Shown: positions 16,747 to 25,520 of the stretch, piece after piece
Numbering within the stretch: position 1 is the stretch's first letter
Layout: every line of letters begins with the position of its first letter
NCBI GenBank assembly: GCA_019637615.1
Contig: JAHBVJ010000005.1
Location: 186,001 to 250,000, forward strand
Source of the DNA: Anaerolineae bacterium
Lineage (GTDB): Bacteria; Chloroflexota; Anaerolineae; Aggregatilineales; UBA2796
Direction: 5' to 3'
DNA: 64,000 nt
The notes under the pieces: model-generated
The model's input: only the letters and a program-made list of their open reading frames with translations
The model's database searches: none
What the model was told of the DNA's origin: nothing
Position numbers and translations under genes: made by a program

Positions 16747-17586
16747 TTACGGGCCGACGCGCATCACCCGTTGCAGGAAGTCCATCACGCTCTGCAACGT
16801 TTCCGCGTAGCGATCACGATGAATGCAGTGCGCCGCGCCGCTGATGTAGGCAACTTCGCAGCGCTTGGCAAGTCCGACAGCTTCTTGCGCCACTTCAGGG
16901 CTGACGATTGCGCCCTTGGTGTGATCTGCCGTGATGAGCAGAATCGGGCATTCCACCTTCTTGATCGCCTCGCGCCACGAATAAGTCGCGATTCCGATAC
17001 CCTGTGTGGCGATGTCCGGGCTGTATTCGCCATGCGATTCCGCCCACGGATACAGCTCATCTTCCGCCCAATTGGGGTTATCGGCGCGACCTTTGGCGAG
17101 CCGTTCTTCCAAGGGCAGATCGTGGAAAGCTATCATCTGCTTGGCTTGGTCGTGACGGCGCTGTATATCCTCTTGTGCGATGGCAGGCAGCGGATCAGGC
17201 AAGAAAACGGGGTCTTCCAGCAGTGTTGCGCGTACTAGTTCGGGATACTCCGCCGACACTGCCAGCGCGGTCTGCGCGCCCATCGAATGTCCGAACACGA
17301 ACGGCTTCTCCAGCCCCAATTCGCGGATAATCGCGGCGACATCATCCGCGAGCAGCTTGACACCCAAATCCTTGACTGGCCCGCGCGTACGACCATGACC
17401 GCGCGCATCTGGCATGATCACGTCGAAGCTATCTTCGAGATCACGCGCCATCCGCAGCCAGCACAATCCGTTATCGGTATAACCGTGCAGCAGCACAATC
17501 GATGGCTTGCGGCTGCCTGCCCCGCTGCGATGATAAAACACTTCAAGCCCGTTGGCTTCAACAACACCTTTTGACCATTCAGACAT
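16747..17586 (-). CDS. alpha/beta hydrolase
   Basis: 279 residues from ATG 17586, preceded by AAAGGAG; a longer start at 17613 adds nine residues without a site. The oxyanion strand is L-L-H-G-Y-T, the nucleophile elbow is G-H-S-M-G, and the catalytic His is probably in G-A-A-H-C-I-H. The acid is likely in I-T-A-D-H. It is a small-molecule esterase/lyase of unknown substrate. It may be transcribed with the 17766 SnoaL-like gene, but a G/C-rich repeat lies between them. Confidence 0.9.
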   Translation of the reverse strand: MSEWSKGVVEANGLEVFYHRSGAGSRKPSIVLLHGYTDNGLCWLRMARDLEDSFDVIMPDARGHGRTRGPVKDLGVKLLADDVAAIIRELGLEKPFVFGHSMGAQTALAVSAEYPELVRATLLEDPVFLPDPLPAIAQEDIQRRHDQAKQMIAFHDLPLEERLAKGRADNPNWAEDELYPWAESHGEYSPDIATQGIGIATYSWREAIKKVECPILLITADHTKGAIVSPEVAQEAVGLAKRCEVAYISGAAHCIHRDRYAETLQSVMDFLQRVMRVGP

Positions 17587-17703
17587 AGATAAAAATCTCC
17601 TTTTAACTGTCACGCGTCACGGCGAACTAAATAACTCACCTTACGTAGTTCGCATCTTGCCTACCGCGATAATGGCGAAAATGGTGCTACGTTATTCCTC
17701 GGT

Positions 17704-17744
17704 TCCTCCTCTCCGCTTCGCAAAGAGGGGGTCAGGGGGTGAGG
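17704..17744 (+). repeat. C-rich/G-rich intergenic hairpin element
   Basis: CCTCCTCTCC is followed by GCTTCGCAA, AGAGGGGG and TCAGGGGGTGAGG. The first and third parts can pair. Read on the other strand, the pattern C-C-T-C-A-C-C-C-C-C-T-G-A is of a kind I recall as frequent between genes in Chloroflexota (from memory, unverified). It separates two genes on the minus strand. Confidence 0.5.
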
Positions 17745-17765
17745 TTGCGTAAGGTCAGTAAATAA

Positions 17766-18149
17766 CTAACCTTTCACGTAAGAACGCTTCTCTGCCACTT
17801 TGCTATCGCGCACGATGAACACATCCACGCCACGCACATGCCCCGGCTGCTCGGCACTGCTCCAGTGATACGTCCAGCACACGGTGGCGCGGTCGCCCGC
17901 CGCGATGATGTCCTCGAACTCGAAGCGGGCGTGCGGTGAGGTGGCGAAGAATTGCTCCCAAAACATGCGCACGACGGCTTGTCCTTCGTACATCGCGCCA
18001 TCTGGCGCGGGACTGGTATTTTCGAAGCGGCAGTCGTCGGTGAACAGCGCCATCACCGCGTCTACGTCATGACGGTTGAAGGCGTCGTTGAACTGCGCGA
18101 TAGTGGCGCGGGTGATGTCGGTGAGTTCGGCGTCAGAGAGCGGTGTCAA
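17766..18149 (-). CDS. SnoaL/NTF2-fold protein
   Basis: 127 residues from TTG 18149, preceded by GAAGGA at a suitable distance. A start at 18209 would add a basic stretch overlapping the upstream gene end and has no family match. The fold is a cone-shaped NTF2-like domain: F-N-D-A-F-N-R-H-D-V-D-A-V-M-A-L-F opens it, and the later F-E-F-E-D-I and G-V-D-V-F strands agree. Members are enzymes, ligand-binding proteins or extracellular-function sigma companions. No specific role can be read. The alternative start is possible. Confidence 0.7.
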   Translation of the reverse strand: MTPLSDAELTDITRATIAQFNDAFNRHDVDAVMALFTDDCRFENTSPAPDGAMYEGQAVVRMFWEQFFATSPHARFEFEDIIAAGDRATVCWTYHWSSAEQPGHVRGVDVFIVRDSKVAEKRSYVKG

Positions 18150-18205
18150 GATCGATTTCCTTCGTGTGAAGGCAGCGGATCGCGCGATCCGCTGCCCGTT
18201 TCGTC

Positions 18206-19831
18206 TCAATTGGTTAACGAACGACCAGTCCGGCTGGCTTCGATGACATCGAGCACCGCCTGACTGACCTGCGCCGCGTACTGCGGTTCACTCACAATCG
18301 TACCATGATTAGCGCCTTCCACGACGCGGACTGCTCCATTCGTGGAAAGATCAGCGAGTTGGTCATAGCGCTTTGTCCACTCAGCAGCGTCTGCGGGCTG
18401 CGGTGCGCGGATCACGATCAGCGGGATGTCGCCGAGGCTGGTCACGGCGCGGGCTTGCCCCGCCAGCGCTGCCCATTGGCTGAACTCGGCGCGGACAGCG
18501 TCCCATGCTTGCGTGGTAGGCCAGAAATTGGCGACGGCGCGGTTAGCTTCGTCCGCGAGGCCGGGGCGGAGCTTACTGGCGTAGGGACGGAACACGCCGA
18601 AGCGCGCCAGCTCCGCCATCTCAGCATAGGTCATGTTCATGCTCGCCTGTACCATTGCCTCGCTCTCCATGCCCGTCAATTCCCACTGGTCAGGATGCGC
18701 GGGATCGACCATCATCATGCCGACGACCTCAGCGGGATAGGCTTGTGCGAACACACGGATATACTGCCCGCCGAGCGAATGCCCGACCATCACATACGGC
18801 GGCTGGATGTCTGCCCGCGCCAACAGCGTATGTAAATCTTGCGCCGTTTTCATGCCATCGCTCGGCGTCGGCGCGAGATCGCTCCAACCGTAGCCGCTGC
18901 GATCATACGCGCACACGCGGGTCTGAGTGCTGACTTGCTGCTGTACCCAGTACCAATCGGCGGAGAAACCGCCCGCGCCCGCCTCAAGAATTACGGTGGG
19001 ACTGCCCGCGCCCGTACACTGAACATGCAGCCGATAGCCATCGATCTCGACCAGCGTACCGGGAGCCACCAATGCATCGGAACCCGTATCCGCGATGCCT
19101 TGATAGACATAGGCCGTGCCGAGCATGACCACCAGCGCGATCACGAGCGCCCACAGGCCACGCGCAAGGCTGCACCCGATCTGAGCGATGAGGCGGCGCG
19201 GACGCAGCGGGTGAACGACTTGCGTGTGATGCCAGACCCACCCACATGCCGCGACTACTGCCGCCAGATACGGCATATGCGTCAGGAACGTCGCGCTGTC
19301 GATCCACGCGGAGAACAGATGCAGCGGTAGAAAGGTGAGCAGGTACAGTCCGCTGATGATCGCAGTGCTGAGCCACGCCGAATGCGTCACGCGCAGTTTC
19401 GGCAGCAGATAGCCGCGCCAGCCGATCTGCTCATTGAGCCAGAAGGCGTACACCATCACCACCGTGAACAGCAGCATCAAAGCCAGCGGATACTCGACTT
19501 TGCCATCCGGCGCAAGCTGATCGAGCACCGTGAAAATGCCGCCCCACAGCAGCGGCACACCAAGCAGCACATACCACTGCACACCTGTCGGAAGCCGCAG
19601 CAGGGCGCGGAAATTCGGCGCGGCATTTTGTGCAGCGCCATCGAGCAGCAATGCCGCGATCACCGGAGCCATCGCCGCCAGCAGCAAAAACGGGATCGAC
19701 AGCACCTGCACCGCCGCCGCCATCGGCACCCACGCCAGCACGAGCGTTAAGGCGGCATACGCGGCGACCGGATGGCGACGGATCAATGAACCGAACGAAA
19801 CGGAGGATGGAACGGAAGACGCGGTACTCAC
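18206..19831 (-). CDS. fusion of a CPBP-like membrane domain with an alpha/beta hydrolase
   Basis: 541 residues from GTG 19831, preceded by AAGGAG. An ATG at 19921 would add 30 residues without a ribosome site. Residues about 15-270 are a multi-pass membrane domain carrying N-E-Q-I-G-W-R-G-Y-L-L-P-K-L, close to the E-E-x-x-x-R motif of CAAX/CPBP (bacteriocin-processing) proteases, with the first Glu replaced by Asn. Residues about 275-541 are an alpha/beta hydrolase with G-H-S-L-G-G as nucleophile elbow, D-P-A-H-P as a possible acid region and N-H-G as the His region. The joining of these two folds in one chain is unusual. Confidence 0.85.
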   Translation of the reverse strand: MSTASSVPSSVSFGSLIRRHPVAAYAALTLVLAWVPMAAAVQVLSIPFLLLAAMAPVIAALLLDGAAQNAAPNFRALLRLPTGVQWYVLLGVPLLWGGIFTVLDQLAPDGKVEYPLALMLLFTVVMVYAFWLNEQIGWRGYLLPKLRVTHSAWLSTAIISGLYLLTFLPLHLFSAWIDSATFLTHMPYLAAVVAACGWVWHHTQVVHPLRPRRLIAQIGCSLARGLWALVIALVVMLGTAYVYQGIADTGSDALVAPGTLVEIDGYRLHVQCTGAGSPTVILEAGAGGFSADWYWVQQQVSTQTRVCAYDRSGYGWSDLAPTPSDGMKTAQDLHTLLARADIQPPYVMVGHSLGGQYIRVFAQAYPAEVVGMMMVDPAHPDQWELTGMESEAMVQASMNMTYAEMAELARFGVFRPYASKLRPGLADEANRAVANFWPTTQAWDAVRAEFSQWAALAGQARAVTSLGDIPLIVIRAPQPADAAEWTKRYDQLADLSTNGAVRVVEGANHGTIVSEPQYAAQVSQAVLDVIEASRTGRSLTN

Positions 19832-19963
19832 GATGATGCTCCTTGCGCTGAACAAGCAATGTACACAAGGTAGCATTGATGAGAACCTGCATCCTCTAGC
19901 CGCAGTCATGCCAAGAATCACATTTTTCTGTGACCGATGATCATGACCATCGTCACGGTGACT

Positions 19964-20608
19964 CTAGACCAATCGCAGCGACTGCGCCTTGAGGACAGCT
20001 TGGGTGCGGTCGCGCACACCGAGCTTGCCGAAGATGTTGGTAATGTGGTTCTTCGCCGTGCCTTCGGTGATCACCAGCGTATCCGCGATCTCACGGTTAC
20101 TGTGCCCCTGCGCCATCAAGCGCAAAATCTCGATCTCGCGGGCGGTCAGCGGCTCGATCAACGGTTGCGGCGAGAGCGGGCTGGCGGTTTGCCGCGTCAA
20201 TTCGCGCACGACTTTGGCGGCAATTGAGGGCTGCAAGAACGTTTCGCCGCGCGCCGCCGTCTGGATCGCTTCCACCAGCCGTTGCGCGGAACTGTCCTTC
20301 AGCAGATAGCCGACCGCGCCCGCCCGCAGCCCTTCAAACACGTATTCGTCATCATCGAAGGTCGTTAGCATGATGATCTGGCATTCCGGCAGCAGCGTGC
20401 GCAGTTGACGCGTGGCGGCGACTCCGTCCAGCACGGGCATCTGCACATCCATCAACGCCACCTGTGGCTGGTGCGCGACGGCAAGTTGGATGGCCTCCTC
20501 GCCTGTGCCCGCTTCCGCCACGACTTCGATCTCCGGCTGTGTAGACAGCAGCGTATGCAGCGCTTCACGGAACAAGACTTGATCATCTGCCAGCAGTACG
20601 CGGATCAT
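19964..20608 (-). CDS. NarL/LuxR-family response regulator
   Basis: 214 residues. The receiver domain has phospho-acceptor Asp54 (A-L-M-D-V-Q-M-P), an acidic pocket A-D-D near residue 8, and a conserved Lys (L-L-K-D-S). The C-terminal LuxR-type helix-turn-helix is L-T-A-R-E-I-E-I-L-R then S-N-R-E-I-A. Its ATG overlaps the stop of the kinase gene by four bases, so the two are co-translated. It should act as a dimer on genes not visible here. Confidence 0.95.
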   Translation of the reverse strand: MIRVLLADDQVLFREALHTLLSTQPEIEVVAEAGTGEEAIQLAVAHQPQVALMDVQMPVLDGVAATRQLRTLLPECQIIMLTTFDDDEYVFEGLRAGAVGYLLKDSSAQRLVEAIQTAARGETFLQPSIAAKVVRELTRQTASPLSPQPLIEPLTAREIEILRLMAQGHSNREIADTLVITEGTAKNHITNIFGKLGVRDRTQAVLKAQSLRLV

Positions 20609-21753
20609 GCGGGAACCTCCACTTGCAGCCTAAACCCCTGTCCCTCTTTGGTCTGGATGGTGAGCTGACCATTCAGCAGTTGTACCCGTTCGCGTAGCCC
20701 CAACAGGCCGAAGCCGCCGTCAGTCTGTGCGCTGCCCACACCATCATCCTGCACCGTTACAACGATCATGTTCTCGGTGCGGTAATCGAGCACAATCCCG
20801 GTATGCTTGGCCTTGGCGTGCTTGCGGATGTTGGTCAGCGCTTCTTGCACAGCGCGGTACAGCGTCATTTCTATCGCTTCCGAGGCCGTGCGGATTGTAC
20901 CCTGAACGGTGAACTCTCCCGCGTGTCCTGCGCCGCGATGCTCATCAACGAGTAGTCGGATCGCGTCCGGCAGCGTGCGGTTCTCAATGGGACTGGCGCG
21001 TAGGGCGGTGATCGAGCGCCGAATTTCCGCCAGGCCGTCTTTGGTCAGGGCTTGTGCTTTGAGTAGCGTTTCCCGCGTGCGTGCTGTGTCCGTCCCCAAC
21101 AGCGCCAGCGCTGCCTCGATCTGCATATTCACCACCGTCAGATAATGCCCCAAATTGTCGTGAATCTCGCGGGCAAGGCGGTTGCGTTCGCGCAGAGTCG
21201 CCAATTCTTCGGCTTGGGCGGCGTACTCGGCAAGTTGGCGGCTCTTTTGCTGCGCGCGTTCCTCGCCTACGATCAACGATCCGAGGCTGGACACAATGGC
21301 GAACAGCAGCCCGAACGATAAGAAGATCGGAATGATCCGCCACAACTCCGGGATCGCGCGAATGGTGATCAGCGAGACCACGATTGCCCACCCCGCTACA
21401 CATGCCACGCGCCAGCGCCGACTCAATACGCTGGCCTGCACGATCAAGGGCACGACGGTTGCCGCTGTGCTTGGACTGTACGTTGCCGCTTGCACCTCCA
21501 CCAACATCATCGCGATCCACCATACGCTTTGTAGGGCAAAATAGGCAATTACGTAGCGTGGAGATCGGCTGCGTTGGACGGCGCGCCAACCGACCGTCGC
21601 GTTGATGATGAAGATTAGCCCCATCACGATGGTGGCGATGTAAATCGGCGTCGCTGCCCGCACGGTCGCTTCGATCACCGCCAGCGTAAACAGCGCGAAT
21701 GCAATCGCGAATAGATGAGCAGGCCAACTGATCAGGCGCTTCGAGAAGATCAT
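20605..21753 (-). CDS. NarL-type sensor histidine kinase (HisKA_3)
   Basis: 382 residues from ATG 21753. The longer start at 21900 adds residues with no family resemblance. Five to six membrane helices (about 10-150) form an intramembrane sensor without a large external loop. The phospho-acceptor His198 sits in L-A-R-E-I-H-D-N-L-G-H, typical of HisKA_3. The ATPase domain has V-Q-D-D-G-V-G and G-L-L-G-L-R-E-R. Its partner is the downstream NarL-type regulator. It is divergent from the membrane protein gene at 21871, with which it shares a promoter region of about 118 bases. Confidence 0.93.
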   Translation of the reverse strand: MIFSKRLISWPAHLFAIAFALFTLAVIEATVRAATPIYIATIVMGLIFIINATVGWRAVQRSRSPRYVIAYFALQSVWWIAMMLVEVQAATYSPSTAATVVPLIVQASVLSRRWRVACVAGWAIVVSLITIRAIPELWRIIPIFLSFGLLFAIVSSLGSLIVGEERAQQKSRQLAEYAAQAEELATLRERNRLAREIHDNLGHYLTVVNMQIEAALALLGTDTARTRETLLKAQALTKDGLAEIRRSITALRASPIENRTLPDAIRLLVDEHRGAGHAGEFTVQGTIRTASEAIEMTLYRAVQEALTNIRKHAKAKHTGIVLDYRTENMIVVTVQDDGVGSAQTDGGFGLLGLRERVQLLNGQLTIQTKEGQGFRLQVEVPA

Positions 21754-21870
21754 GCGCTTACTGTAGCATAAATTCCGTTGAGCCAAGCACGCTTTGTTGT
21801 TACGCTCAATTAGTAGTGATTCTGTCGTTTTCTGGTGTACTACTGATACACAGTTCTCGGAGTAGATTAC

Positions 21871-22548
21871 GTGGAAAATACACCGCCCAACAAGGCACAA
21901 GTTCGCAACAAGTGGCTCAGGCGGCTTGTGATCAATATTCCGTTGGGGTTACTTGCCTGCGCAATCATTTTCGGGGTTGGTTTCTGGGCGCTCTATTGGC
22001 CTCTAATCGAACTCCTTGCTTGGGGGCCGATCCTACCCTTGGCACATTTTCCATTCACGTTTGCGGGTATTGCGCTCGTGGTGTTCAGTTCTCTGCGAGG
22101 CCAACTAGTGGCTGCGATCACCGCTGTCGCAGTTGGGATGGGTCTCATCGTGCTGGGGATGTGGACAGGCATTTTGTCGGGCAGCATCATGAATGCCGCG
22201 TTTGACATTCGCATGTCCATTTTTGACATATTGGTCAGCATGGATATTGGCATTCTGATGGGAATCGGATTTAGACTCCTCACGAGCGTGTTGGATACTG
22301 AAGTTCGCGACGAGACTCAATGGATGCAAACGCAGCATTTGCGCCAGCTTGTACTGGTTGTTGCCAAACATATGCTGCTCCCCGGCCTGTTCATTAGCGG
22401 CAGCTTCGGTGGGATCGACGGACTACTATTCGGTGTCTTAGCTGGATTACTCGCTGGTTTGGCTACAGGCGGTGTCGATCTACTGCACTTCGTCACAGGA
22501 CATCATGTCTTCGCGCTGCCCATAACTGAAAATCAAACCGCGTCCTAG
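21871..22548 (+). CDS. multi-pass membrane protein of unknown function
   Basis: 225 residues from GTG 21871, with CGGAG just upstream. About five hydrophobic segments (roughly 19-42, 50-72, 78-100, 118-136 and 170-210) surround a charged loop (T-E-V-R-D-E-T-Q). The family is not recognised. It is divergent from the NarL-type sensor operon, and may be its target, but only its position suggests this. Confidence 0.65.
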   Translation: MENTPPNKAQVRNKWLRRLVINIPLGLLACAIIFGVGFWALYWPLIELLAWGPILPLAHFPFTFAGIALVVFSSLRGQLVAAITAVAVGMGLIVLGMWTGILSGSIMNAAFDIRMSIFDILVSMDIGILMGIGFRLLTSVLDTEVRDETQWMQTQHLRQLVLVVAKHMLLPGLFISGSFGGIDGLLFGVLAGLLAGLATGGVDLLHFVTGHHVFALPITENQTAS

Positions 22549-22647
22549 TTATTGTTCATCTCGGTGATAGACTTAACTGCTTAGCGTGTGATTCTCGATA
22601 GTCGCGAACAAGTTTCCCTAACTTATGCTTATCAAAAGAGGATTTTT

Positions 22648-23415
22648 ATGAGCTACCTTGAGCGTTTTTCGATTGCTGGCAAAAAAGCGGTAGTGACGGG
22701 CGGTTCCAAAGGTATCGGTGCGGTGGCAGCGCAAGTGTTGGCTGAAGCGGGTGCGGATGTCGCCATCGTCGGGCGCGATCAAGCGGGGTTAGCCGATACG
22801 CGCCGTCTGGTGGAAGCTGCCGGACGCCGCTGTGTGAGCATCGAAGCCGATTTCGAGACCGCCGATGGCCCACGCCGCGCCGGAGAGCAAGCGTTAGCCG
22901 CCTTCGGCACGGTCGATATTCTGGTCAACAACGCGGGCATCGCGCGCATCACCAACCTGCTCGAACTCTCCTTCGAAGACTGGGAAGCGACGATGTCCGT
23001 CAACCTCCGCGCGCCGTTCGTCCTCTCACAGATGGTTGCGCCCAACATGATCGCGCAGCGCAGTGGCAAGATCATCAACCTCTCATCACAAGCCGGCAGC
23101 GTAGCGATGGACGGTCATGCCGCCTATTCGTCGTCCAAGGGCGGGTTGAATATGCTCACCAAATCGATGGCGGCGGAATGGGGCAAATACAATATTCAGG
23201 CCAACGCCATCTCGCCTACGGTTATTCTCACGCCGATGGGAGAGCGAGTGTGGGGCGAACCCGCCAAAGGCGATCCGATGCTGGCGAAAATCCCGTTAGG
23301 ACGCTTTGGCAAGCCGCTTGAAGTAGCCGATCTGATCCTGTTCCTCGCCTCACCCGCCTCTGACCTGATCTGCGGCGAGAACATCCTGATCGACGGCGGC
23401 TACACGTCCTTATAA
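22648..23415 (+). CDS. short-chain dehydrogenase/reductase (gluconate 5-dehydrogenase-like)
   Basis: 255 residues from ATG 22648, preceded by AAAGAGGA. An upstream frame start at 22588 has no site. The cofactor loop is T-G-G-S-K-G-I-G (17-24), N-N-A-G follows, and the catalytic Tyr160-x3-Lys164 is in Y-S-S-S-K. The Ser comes from N-L-S-S-Q. It resembles 2-deoxy-gluconate and gluconate 5-dehydrogenases. The substrate cannot be fixed from sequence. It is monocistronic and is followed by a heptamer run. Confidence 0.92.
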   Translation: MSYLERFSIAGKKAVVTGGSKGIGAVAAQVLAEAGADVAIVGRDQAGLADTRRLVEAAGRRCVSIEADFETADGPRRAGEQALAAFGTVDILVNNAGIARITNLLELSFEDWEATMSVNLRAPFVLSQMVAPNMIAQRSGKIINLSSQAGSVAMDGHAAYSSSKGGLNMLTKSMAAEWGKYNIQANAISPTVILTPMGERVWGEPAKGDPMLAKIPLGRFGKPLEVADLILFLASPASDLICGENILIDGGYTSL

Positions 23416-23442
23416 ACACTTTCGCCTTCGTCTTTGTCTTTA

Positions 23443-23474
23443 CTCAGCACTAAGGACTTAGCACTGAGCACTAC
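23443..23474 (+). repeat. degenerate AGCACT heptamer run, locus 23443
   Basis: TCAGCACTAAGGACTTAGC is followed by ACTGAGCACTA, giving about four diverged units. It nearly repeats the run at 38217-38247, differing at a few positions. It lies between the SDR and the beta-propeller gene, which converge here. Confidence 0.65.
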
Positions 23475-23476
23475 CC

Positions 23477-25306
23477 TTACGGCAGTTCCGCCGAGCAGTT
23501 CGTCCAAACGGTATCTTCCGGCACGCGTGGGAATCCGGCAAAATCGGACAGGTCGTAGAATCGCCGCCACAGCGTGCCATCGGTGCCGAGCATATCAACC
23601 ACGTGCAGGTCGGTCGCTTGGCGGTATTCATACGTCACGGCGCGGCTGTCCGGCGACCAGAACACCGGCCCCGTCAGGATAGGCCATGTGCTGTTCAAGG
23701 GCTGTTCGCTGCGCTGACTGCCATCCGTCGCCGCCATGATCACCGTGCCCGCGCCGTTAACAGTACGTTGCCCGAACAACCAGCGACCATCCGGCGAAAG
23801 GTACGCCCCCGACGCCACGTCCGTGAGCACCTCCCGCGATTGCCACGTGGTCGTATCCAGCAGCGAGATGGTGGCGGCGTTGACGAGGTTGAAGTCGCGG
23901 CTGCTGGCGTAAGCCAACCAGCGTTCGTCATCCGACCAGCCGATGTAATGGAAACTGCTGATCGCCAGATCGCCCATCTGGAACGGCGCGAAGCGTATCC
24001 ACTTCCACGCGGTCGGGCTGCTCAAACTGCTCGATTCCGCCGTCGAAAGCACCCACACCGAATCGTCTTTCGAGCGCGCGGCGATGTTGCAGCCCGTCGT
24101 GTTGTTCAGATAGATCGTTGGCTGGCTATCCGTGAGATTGATGAGTTCCGAATTCTGGCTCAGATACGGCACGCACGTCCAACCATTATCGAAAAAGGCG
24201 ACTCCGCGCGGGAAAATCGTCGTCAACATGAGTTCCGTCGCGCCCGACTCAAGGCTGAACTTCTTCAACCGGTGGGTGGGCATATATTCGGTATTTTCAA
24301 AGTAATAAAAACTGCCGCCCGACCAGTGCTCATTCAGCAGCATGACCGCCTCATTCGTCAATAGGTTCCACGTCCGCCCATCAACGCCGAAAATGTCCAG
24401 CCGATAGCGCACGGACAGCACATCGGGAATCGTCGCCAGCGCGAGGAATTGGTCGTCCGGCGACCAACGCATCACGACGCGATACGGTATCCACGTCAGC
24501 GGATTGATCCTCGTGACCTTGGCGGCGGGATCGAGCAGCACCAGTTGATTATCGCGCTGACTGATCGTGATCAGCGCCAGCCATTTGCTGTTAGGCGACC
24601 ACCACACATTCTCCGCCGTCATCGTTTGCCCCACGTAGGCCGCCTGATACATCAGGTTGAAGTCGATCCGGTAGGTGTAGCGGATACGTTCGGTCAGTTG
24701 ATGCGTCGCCCAATCCACACCCCAGATGATCACGGTGCGCGGTGATCCGCCCTGATTGCTGGTGACGAGGTAGCGCCCATCGGGGGAAAAGCCCATCAAC
24801 TGGATGTCCTGAAATTCTGGCAGCGTAACTTCTAGCGTCTCGTTGGGCAAGCGGGTCAGCGCGAGGTGCGACCGCGTCATGTCGAAATCAAGCCACGTAT
24901 AGGCGATGCTGCGGCTGTCTGGCGACCATCGATATTGCAGACTGGCGTTGCCGGGCAGGTGCCGCTGAATCGTGATTTTGCCCGTGCCGAGCAGCGGACG
25001 CACCTTGAGGTTAAAGGCCAGCAGGTTGCCGTTTTCGTCGGTATACGTCGGCTCCAGAAACAAGATCGACTTACCATCGGGTGAAATCTCTGTGTCAGAC
25101 GCGACGCCGTGTACAGTGGTGGGGTTGGCGATCCCGAATCGCGCGCCCGTATGTGTATCGAGCAGACCGTTGCCGAGCATTTGCGATCCGGTATAGCGCA
25201 CGCAGCCATAGCCATCCGTGATCGCGCGCGCGCCCATCACGGCGACCAGCACCAGCAGCACGAACAGCCCCAACAAGCGCCCCATCTGACGCATCAAAAA
25301 TCGCAT
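23477..25306 (-). CDS. membrane-anchored beta-propeller protein (WD40/TolB-like)
   Basis: 609 residues with an N-terminal hydrophobic anchor (about 8-28). At least seven propeller blades are marked by S-P-D-G-K-S, S-P-D-S-R-S, S-P-D-G-R-Y, S-P-N-S-K-W, S-P-D-D-Q-F, S-P-D-G-R-W and S-P-D-S-R-A, each followed by a hydrophobic strand. This is the WD40-like Tol repeat. No enzyme motif is visible. It is probably an extracytoplasmic scaffold or ligand binder. It stands alone. Confidence 0.85.
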   Translation of the reverse strand: MRFLMRQMGRLLGLFVLLVLVAVMGARAITDGYGCVRYTGSQMLGNGLLDTHTGARFGIANPTTVHGVASDTEISPDGKSILFLEPTYTDENGNLLAFNLKVRPLLGTGKITIQRHLPGNASLQYRWSPDSRSIAYTWLDFDMTRSHLALTRLPNETLEVTLPEFQDIQLMGFSPDGRYLVTSNQGGSPRTVIIWGVDWATHQLTERIRYTYRIDFNLMYQAAYVGQTMTAENVWWSPNSKWLALITISQRDNQLVLLDPAAKVTRINPLTWIPYRVVMRWSPDDQFLALATIPDVLSVRYRLDIFGVDGRTWNLLTNEAVMLLNEHWSGGSFYYFENTEYMPTHRLKKFSLESGATELMLTTIFPRGVAFFDNGWTCVPYLSQNSELINLTDSQPTIYLNNTTGCNIAARSKDDSVWVLSTAESSSLSSPTAWKWIRFAPFQMGDLAISSFHYIGWSDDERWLAYASSRDFNLVNAATISLLDTTTWQSREVLTDVASGAYLSPDGRWLFGQRTVNGAGTVIMAATDGSQRSEQPLNSTWPILTGPVFWSPDSRAVTYEYRQATDLHVVDMLGTDGTLWRRFYDLSDFAGFPRVPEDTVWTNCSAELP

Positions 25307-25376
25307 GACTTTGTGCCCACTCCTTCAACCACCCACGATTGTACGCGTGAGTCGCCTATGTGACATGGGCGATCAT

Positions 25377-25386
25377 TGAGCGCTCA
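25377..25386. promoter_or_regulatory. 10-bp palindrome TGAGCGCTCA upstream of the aldo/keto reductase
   Basis: TGAGCGCTCA is a perfect palindrome in the intergenic region 25307-25520. The bases GATCATT occur both before it (25371) and after it (25403). No matching promoter with good boxes is seen, so an operator role is only a suggestion. Confidence 0.3.
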
Positions 25387-25520
25387 TGAGGCTTTCAACA
25401 AACGATCATTCTCACATGGGTTGCTTTTTAAATCGCACTTGCATGGTTACACTAAGGAAAATTGTCCGCGTAATCGTGCGCATCAACGCTCCAATAAAGA
25501 GTCAAATTAAGGATATTACG

